Part shown: in pieces, positions 58,885-64,000 of the stretch
Position numbering within the stretch: position 1 is the first letter of the stretch
Layout: every line of letters starts with the position of its first letter
NCBI GenBank assembly: GCA_028718185.1
Contig: JAQUMH010000003.1
Span: forward strand, 148,811 to 212,810
Origin: Elusimicrobiota bacterium
GTDB lineage: Bacteria; Elusimicrobiota; UBA8919
DNA length: 64,000 nt
Direction of reading: 5' to 3'
Made by a program: the position numbers and the translations under genes
The notes under the pieces: model-generated
The model's input: the letters and a program-made list of their open reading frames with translations, nothing else
Databases searched by the model: none
What the model was told of the DNA's origin: nothing

Positions 58885-59886
58885 ATGGCTGAAAAAATTG
58901 TTGTAATTGGTAGTAATTCTTTTTCCGGATCAAGTTTTATAGCACACTGTATATCCAAGGGACTTCAGGTATTAGGTATTAGCCGGTCAAAAGAACTAAT
59001 CTATGCATTTTTACCATATAAATGGAATAATGTTGATAAACTTAACGACGCATTTAAATTTAAACAACTTGATATTAATCGTGATACTGATGCCATAACT
59101 GAAACTGTTCGTCAGTTTCGTCCGGATTACATTATAAATTTTGCTGCGCAGAGTATGGTTGCCCAGAGTTGGGAACATCCGGAACATTGGTATCAGACAA
59201 ATGTAGTAGGAAATGTTAAATTACATGATAAGATAAGACATTTTGATTTTATAAAGAAATATGTCCATGTTTCTACACCGGAAGTATATGGTAGTTGCAG
59301 TGGTAAGGTAACCGAGTCAAATCCTTTTAATCCCAGTACGCCGTATGCAGCATCAAGGGCTGCCTGTGATTTACATCTTAACACTTTTTTCAAACAATAT
59401 GAATTTCCAGTAGTTTTTACTCGTGCTGCAAATGTTTATGGTCCCGGACAACAACTTTATAGGATTATCCCGCGTGCGATTCTTTATATAAAGCTTAAAA
59501 AGAAAATTCCTCTTCATGGCGGGGGACATTCAGTGCGATCATTTATCCACATTAGGGATGTCGCAGATGCTACTCTTAGGATTGCTCGAAAAGGAATTTT
59601 AGGAGACAGTTATCATATATCAACTGATGTTCATATATCAATCCGGCAATTAGTTGAAATGATATGTAAAATGATGAGTGTTAAATTTAATGATATTGTT
59701 GATGTTGTTGATGAGCGGCCGGGTAAAGATGCTGCATATATTTTAGATAGTACTAAATTACATCAGGAACTGGGATGGAAAGATTGTATCAGTTTAGAAG
59801 ATGGCATATGTGAAACTATAGATTGGGTAGATAATAATTATAAAGAGTTAAAAAAACAACCGTTAGAATATATTCATAAAGAATAA
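58885..59886 (+). CDS. Extended SDR, sugar-nucleotide dehydratase/epimerase
   Basis: The ATG at 58885 gives MAEKIVVIGSNSFSGSSFIAH. The 333-aa protein has NFAAQSMVAQSWEHP, STPEVYGS, YAASRAACDLHLN and RAANVYGPGQQLYRIIPR, resembling GDP-mannose or dTDP-glucose 4,6-dehydratases. It belongs to the heptose-like cluster. The substrate is unknown. Confidence 0.85.
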   Translation: MAEKIVVIGSNSFSGSSFIAHCISKGLQVLGISRSKELIYAFLPYKWNNVDKLNDAFKFKQLDINRDTDAITETVRQFRPDYIINFAAQSMVAQSWEHPEHWYQTNVVGNVKLHDKIRHFDFIKKYVHVSTPEVYGSCSGKVTESNPFNPSTPYAASRAACDLHLNTFFKQYEFPVVFTRAANVYGPGQQLYRIIPRAILYIKLKKKIPLHGGGHSVRSFIHIRDVADATLRIARKGILGDSYHISTDVHISIRQLVEMICKMMSVKFNDIVDVVDERPGKDAAYILDSTKLHQELGWKDCISLEDGICETIDWVDNNYKELKKQPLEYIHKE

Positions 59887-59924
59887 TAATTATTTAAAGT
59901 TGCAGCAATTTAAGGGAGTAAATT

Positions 59925-61466
59925 ATGCTTACAGGTAAGAAAAACATTCCGTTTAGCAATGCCGGGCGTATTTTTGCTAAACTTAAAAGCGAAGGTAAGA
60001 AAATTGTCCAATGTCACGGAACATTTGATCTTCTTCACCCGGGTCATATTATTCATTTTGAAGAAGCTAAAGCTTTGGGTGATATATTAGTAGTAACTGT
60101 TACTGCAGCAAAAAATGTGAATAAGGGTCCGGGCCGTCCATATTTCAATGATGAACTCAGGGTCAAATATCTGTCATCTTTAGAATGTGTTGATTATGTA
60201 GTGGTAGTTCCTTTTCCTACCGCTTGTGAAGCGATAGAATGTGTCCAGCCGCATATATATTGTAAAGGTAAAGAATATGAAAATCCAAAAATTGATGTAA
60301 CCGGAAATATCTACGATGACATTAAAATGGTAGAACGATTGGGTGGACGGGTGCATTATGTGGGTTCAGTTGTATTTAGTTCGACAAAATTGCTGAATAG
60401 TCATTTTGAAGTTCACCCGCCTAAAATGAAAGAATTTTGTAAGAAGTTGGCTGCAAAATACACGCCGAACAAATTCAGGGAAATAGTAGAAAGTTTTAAG
60501 GATTTAAAAGTTTTAATTATCGGGGACGTAATATTTGACCGGTACTCTTCCGTTAAAGTGCAGGGTCTTACTTCAAAGAATCGCATTATTTCTGCAAGAT
60601 TTTTATCCGAAGAAACACAGGCGGGCGGTGCTTTGGCAGTTTTCCGCCATGTGAAACAATTTACGTCTAATATTAAGTTTATCAGCTTGGTTGGCACGGA
60701 GGAATGGGTAGAGCCGGCTTTAGCCAAATATATAAGTTATGATGAAGATGAAATAATCCGTAGTCCTGATTTTATTACTGTCGTAAAACAGCGTTTTGTT
60801 GAGCCGCTTTCTGAAGGGAAAGAATTATCCAAACTATTCGCTATTAATGTGATAAATGAACAGTATTTAAGCGAAAAAATTCAAGTTTTGATTTATAACC
60901 TGATCAATGGTTGTATAAAAGATTACGATTTGATTATGGTAATGGACTTTGGCCATGGGCTCATGCAGGAGCGTATCCGCGAACTCGTTCAGGAGAAGGC
61001 GCCTTTTCTTGCCCTTAATTGTCAGACAAATAGTTATAATCACGGGTTCAATATAATTGACAAGCAATATCGTCGTGCAGATTCTTTCTCTTTAGATGAG
61101 ACAGAGTTAACTTTGGCTTGTGGCCGGCGTAATATAAATTTTACTGAAGAATTAAAAAAGTTGCAGCATAAATTTTCTGCTAGTTATTGCTGGCTAACCC
61201 GCGGTGCCACAGATACGATTGGTATTAAGAAAGGGGAACCGGAATGTGAATGTATGCCTTTTGAGAAATCTATAGTTGATACCGTCGGCGCAGGAGATGC
61301 TTTTTGTTCCGTAGCCTCTTTGTCATCCGCAAAAGGTTTGTCAATAGACTTGGCTACTTTCATGGGGCAGATAGCAGGGGCACAAGCAGTTCGTATTATC
61401 GGCAATTCCGATTCAATAAAAAAGGATAAGTTTTTAAAAAGTGGGATGACTTTACTTAGTTTTTAA
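59925..61466 (+). CDS. HldE-like enzyme with reversed domain order (nucleotidyltransferase-kinase)
   Basis: Residues about 15-155 form a nucleotidyltransferase (CHGTFDLLHPGHIIHFEEAK, with the HxGH motif). Residues about 178-510 form a PfkB-type sugar kinase (IIGDVIFDRYS, GGALAV, DTVGAGDAFCSVA). Classical HldE has the kinase first. Next to a GmhA-like gene it may phosphorylate and nucleotidylate a heptose or related sugar. The 513-aa length is near that of HldE (about 475). Confidence 0.88.
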   Translation: MLTGKKNIPFSNAGRIFAKLKSEGKKIVQCHGTFDLLHPGHIIHFEEAKALGDILVVTVTAAKNVNKGPGRPYFNDELRVKYLSSLECVDYVVVVPFPTACEAIECVQPHIYCKGKEYENPKIDVTGNIYDDIKMVERLGGRVHYVGSVVFSSTKLLNSHFEVHPPKMKEFCKKLAAKYTPNKFREIVESFKDLKVLIIGDVIFDRYSSVKVQGLTSKNRIISARFLSEETQAGGALAVFRHVKQFTSNIKFISLVGTEEWVEPALAKYISYDEDEIIRSPDFITVVKQRFVEPLSEGKELSKLFAINVINEQYLSEKIQVLIYNLINGCIKDYDLIMVMDFGHGLMQERIRELVQEKAPFLALNCQTNSYNHGFNIIDKQYRRADSFSLDETELTLACGRRNINFTEELKKLQHKFSASYCWLTRGATDTIGIKKGEPECECMPFEKSIVDTVGAGDAFCSVASLSSAKGLSIDLATFMGQIAGAQAVRIIGNSDSIKKDKFLKSGMTLLSF

Positions 61467-61540
61467 TTGTTGTTAAAAGATATGATTATTTCATCACTCA
61501 TCACACAAAACACATTACACAATTTATACGGGAGAAATAT

Positions 61541-62482
61541 ATGAACATACTTCTATTGGGTGGTTGTGGTTATGTTGGAACAGTTCTTACAAAGACTCTT
61601 CTGGATGAAGGCCATCATATTACCGTAGTAGATATAATGTGGTTTGGCAACTATCTTAAAGAGCATAAAAATCTGAGGATCATTAAAGAAGATGTACGCA
61701 ATGTTGAAAAAATACCTATGAAAGGTATTGATGCTGTTATCCATTTAGCTAATGTAGCCAACGACCCCTGCAGTGAGTTGGATTCTAAACTTAGCTGGGA
61801 GGTAAATGTTTTGGCAACTATGCAACTGGTTGAGAGTGCTATTAATAATAAAGTAAAACAATTTATATATGCCAGCTCCGGAAGCGTTTATGGGGTCAAA
61901 GAAGAGCCGGAAGTGACAGAAGATCTTTCCCTGGTTCCGATTACCGATTATAATAAAACAAAAATGATTAGTGAAAGGGTGCTTATGAGTTATAAAGATA
62001 AAATTCTGGTCCAGTGTGTAAGACCTGCTACGGTTTGCGGTTATTCTCCGAGAATGAGATTAGACCTTTCTGTAAATATGCTGACTATCCAGGCTTTATC
62101 TAACGGTAAGATTACGGTTTTCGGGGGAAATCAGGTACGTCCAAATATACATATTAAAGATATGGTCGCCGTATATTTATATTTGCTCAAAATGGGAAAT
62201 AAAATAGAAGGTATCTATAACGCCGGTTTTGAAAACATATCTATTTTAGATATAGCGAAGAAAGTTGTTACCTACATACCCGCGGAAATTGTTGTTAGTG
62301 AATCAAATGACCCCCGGTCTTATAGGCTTTGTTCAAAGAAATTGCTTGATACGGGATTTAAGCAAAAACACAGCGTTGATGAAGCGATAAAAGAGATTGT
62401 CCAGGAATTTAAAGCAGGTAATCTTAAAAATGAAGACAGATGGTATAATATAAAAACGATGAAAAAATTAACTAATCTATAG
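61541..62482 (+). CDS. NAD-dependent sugar epimerase/dehydratase (SDR)
   Basis: This 313-aa SDR has LLGGCGYVGTVLTKTLLDEG, a YASSGSVYG motif, the catalytic YNKTK (near residue 145) and RPATVCGYSPRMRLD. The Tyr-Lys pair reads YNKTK as in UDP-glucose epimerase-like enzymes. The substrate cannot be named. It precedes the ThDP-dependent genes by 31 bases. Confidence 0.85.
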   Translation: MNILLLGGCGYVGTVLTKTLLDEGHHITVVDIMWFGNYLKEHKNLRIIKEDVRNVEKIPMKGIDAVIHLANVANDPCSELDSKLSWEVNVLATMQLVESAINNKVKQFIYASSGSVYGVKEEPEVTEDLSLVPITDYNKTKMISERVLMSYKDKILVQCVRPATVCGYSPRMRLDLSVNMLTIQALSNGKITVFGGNQVRPNIHIKDMVAVYLYLLKMGNKIEGIYNAGFENISILDIAKKVVTYIPAEIVVSESNDPRSYRLCSKKLLDTGFKQKHSVDEAIKEIVQEFKAGNLKNEDRWYNIKTMKKLTNL

Positions 62483-62513
62483 GACTTGACAAAATTATTT
62501 TGTCCTTAATATT

Positions 62514-63485
62514 ATGAAAGAAAATACACAGATACTTATAGAATTATTGCAGAAGATGAAGAGAATACGCGCGGTTGAAGAAACTATTGCAAGTCGTTAT
62601 TCCGAATGGAAGATGCGTTGTCCAACGCACCTTTGTTCGGGACAAGAAGCCGTAGCGGCAGCTGTCGGGCAGGTGTTGCGAAAAGACGATTTTGCCGTAA
62701 GTAGCCACAGGGCGCACGGTCATTATCTGGCAAAAGGTGGTGACCTGAACAGAATGATCGCTGAAATATACGGCAAGTCAGACGGTTGTTCATCCGGTAA
62801 GGGCGGCTCGATGCATTTGATAGATACTTCCGTAGGTTTTATGGGAAGCACAGCTATTGTAGGCGGAACAATACCGGTAGGTGTCGGGCTTGCACTTTCA
62901 ATAAAACTTAAAAAAACAAATCAGGTAAGTTGCGTATTTTTTGGTGATGGATCTATCGAAGAAGGCGTATTCTATGAATCTGTAAACTTTGCTGTTCTTA
63001 AAAATCTGCCGGTACTGTTCATCTGTGAGAATAATTTTTATTCCGTTTATTCGCCGTTAAAAGTAAGGCAGCCGGAGAACAGGGCAATATATAAAATGGT
63101 TAGTGGTATAGGGTGTCGGAGCGAACATGGTGATGGCAACAACGTAGTGGATGTTTATGATAAAGTAAATACTGCAGTTGTTTCTATAAGAGATGGCGGT
63201 GGCCCGATGTTTTTCGAGTTTAAGACATATCGTTGGCGGGAACACTGCGGGCATAATTTTGATAATGACCTTGGCTACAGGACACAGGAAGAATATCTTT
63301 CGTGGAAAGAGAAAGATCCTATTAGTGCAATGGAATCTTATATGTTTAAAGAAAAATATATTACACAAAATGAAATAGATGAAATGCAATCTGAAATACA
63401 AAAAGAAATTGAAAAGGCGTTTGAATTTGCGGAAAAATCGCCTTTCCCTAATCTGGAAAGTGCACTAACGGATATCTACGCTTAG
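62514..63485 (+). CDS. ThDP-dependent dehydrogenase E1 alpha subunit
   Basis: This 323-aa protein matches the pyruvate/acetoin dehydrogenase E1 alpha family: SSHRAHGHYLAKGGD, GKGGSMHL, and the ThDP motif GDGSIEEGVFYESVNFAVLKNLPVLFICENN. YRWREHCGHNFDND follows. In a surface-sugar cluster it may transfer a two-carbon unit from a 2-oxoacid to a keto-sugar (inference). No E2 or E3 genes are seen. Confidence 0.9.
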   Translation: MKENTQILIELLQKMKRIRAVEETIASRYSEWKMRCPTHLCSGQEAVAAAVGQVLRKDDFAVSSHRAHGHYLAKGGDLNRMIAEIYGKSDGCSSGKGGSMHLIDTSVGFMGSTAIVGGTIPVGVGLALSIKLKKTNQVSCVFFGDGSIEEGVFYESVNFAVLKNLPVLFICENNFYSVYSPLKVRQPENRAIYKMVSGIGCRSEHGDGNNVVDVYDKVNTAVVSIRDGGGPMFFEFKTYRWREHCGHNFDNDLGYRTQEEYLSWKEKDPISAMESYMFKEKYITQNEIDEMQSEIQKEIEKAFEFAEKSPFPNLESALTDIYA

Positions 63486-63492
63486 AAAAGAT

Positions 63493-64000
63493 ATGGCCAA
63501 TAAAATTACTTACGCGAAAGCGATAAATGAAGCGATGGTCCAGGCAATGGAGATGGATAAATCCGTGATATGTTACGGATTAGGAGTAGATGACCCTAAG
63601 GGAATATTCGGAACGACACTTGGTCTAAAGGAAAAATTTGGACCCGAAAGAGTTTTTGATATGCCAACCGCAGAAAATGCCATGACTGGGGTAGCTATTG
63701 GTGCGTCACTAAATGGTATAAGGCCGGTAATGACACACCAAAGACTTGATTTTTTTCTCCTTGCGATGGACCAGCTAGTAAACAACGCCGCCAAATGGCA
63801 TTATATGTTCGGAGGTAAACTGTCTATTCCTATAACGATAAGGCTTCTAGTAGGCAGAGGTTGGGGACAGGGTCCTACACATTCACAGAGTTTTCAATCG
63901 TGGTTTGCTCATATACCAGGGCTTAAAGTGGTTATGCCGGCTACCGCTGCAGATGCAAAAGGGTTGTTGTTATCAAGTATATTTGACAATAATCCTGTAA
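63493..64000 (+). CDS. ThDP-dependent dehydrogenase E1 beta subunit (cut by window end)
   Basis: This open frame begins MANKITYAKAINEAMVQAMEMD and continues to the last base, giving 169 codons. VFDMPTAENAMTGVAIGASLNG and the RLLVGRGWGQGPTHSQSFQSWF region are typical of E1 beta, including the THSQ segment that contacts the pyrophosphate half. It follows the alpha subunit by seven bases. The C-terminal half lies outside the window. Confidence 0.9.
   Translation, partial: MANKITYAKAINEAMVQAMEMDKSVICYGLGVDDPKGIFGTTLGLKEKFGPERVFDMPTAENAMTGVAIGASLNGIRPVMTHQRLDFFLLAMDQLVNNAAKWHYMFGGKLSIPITIRLLVGRGWGQGPTHSQSFQSWFAHIPGLKVVMPATAADAKGLLLSSIFDNNPV

Noticed and set aside
1-64000. tRNA or rRNA genes
   Set aside because: No cloverleaf-like segment with the expected conserved loops, and no rRNA-like stretch, was noticed in the gaps; a covariance search would be needed to be certain.

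Overview
The window looks like a chromosomal segment of an uncultured, anaerobic, diderm bacterium with low GC content. Anaerobic life is suggested by a superoxide reductase, rubredoxin-like domains, a ferredoxin-type 2-oxoacid oxidoreductase and a ferredoxin:thioredoxin reductase catalytic subunit. An outer membrane is suggested by lipoproteins, beta-barrel proteins, KdsD, Wzz and nucleotide-sugar genes. The phylum cannot be fixed from this window; an Elusimicrobiota/Omnitrophota-like lineage is only a guess. Intergenic space is full of palindromic dispersed repeats, and several of them have been absorbed in frame into genes.

Layout. 0-4.4 kb holds thiol-redox and oxidative-stress genes: an atypical thioredoxin reductase, a two-domain glutaredoxin-like PDO, a ferritin-like protein, a rubredoxin-superoxide reductase, a glutaredoxin and FTR-rubredoxin. 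4.5-7.8 kb holds KorAB and a nitroreductase. 7.8-11 kb holds a sulfur/Fe-S group: a cysteine desulfurase homologue lacking its PLP lysine, IscU, a zinc-ribbon mini-protein, DsrE-like and TusA-like proteins and a small ferritin-like protein. 11-13.7 kb holds HtrA, a zinc-ribbon mini-protein and an exported cupin.

13.9-25.2 kb is a nitrogen-control island. It contains a GAF-GAF-ANTAR antiterminator, glutamine-dependent NAD synthetase, a sigma factor, a class II glutamine amidotransferase, an exported beta-barrel candidate, two Amt-PII pairs and glutamine synthetase. Three leaders (before the ANTAR gene itself, nadE and the amidotransferase-amt operon) each carry a small hairpin, with an A1..G4 loop in its best form, next to or overlapping an intrinsic terminator. 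This is the architecture of ANTAR-controlled antitermination, so the regulator probably controls its own gene and the two neighbouring nitrogen units.

25-36 kb holds SerA, aconitase, a REP-associated Y1 transposase with its palindromes, a secreted Memo-AMMECR1 fusion, DUF1015, CvpA, a PabB-like enzyme and a class IV aminotransferase. 35.9-41 kb is a surface module: a glycosyltransferase-like protein, an S74 tail-fibre-like protein, three tandem paralogous lipoproteins and a beta-barrel.

41.3-64 kb is a surface-polysaccharide region. It covers dTDP-rhamnose (RmlABCD), UDP-glucuronate, UDP-xylose and acetamido-uronate precursors, KdsD, a DegT aminotransferase with an acetyltransferase, two Wzz-like proteins flanking a papain-like protease, and a terminal cluster of a GmhA-like isomerase, a domain-swapped HldE-like enzyme, two epimerases and a ThDP-dependent E1 alpha/beta pair. 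The last gene is cut by the window end.
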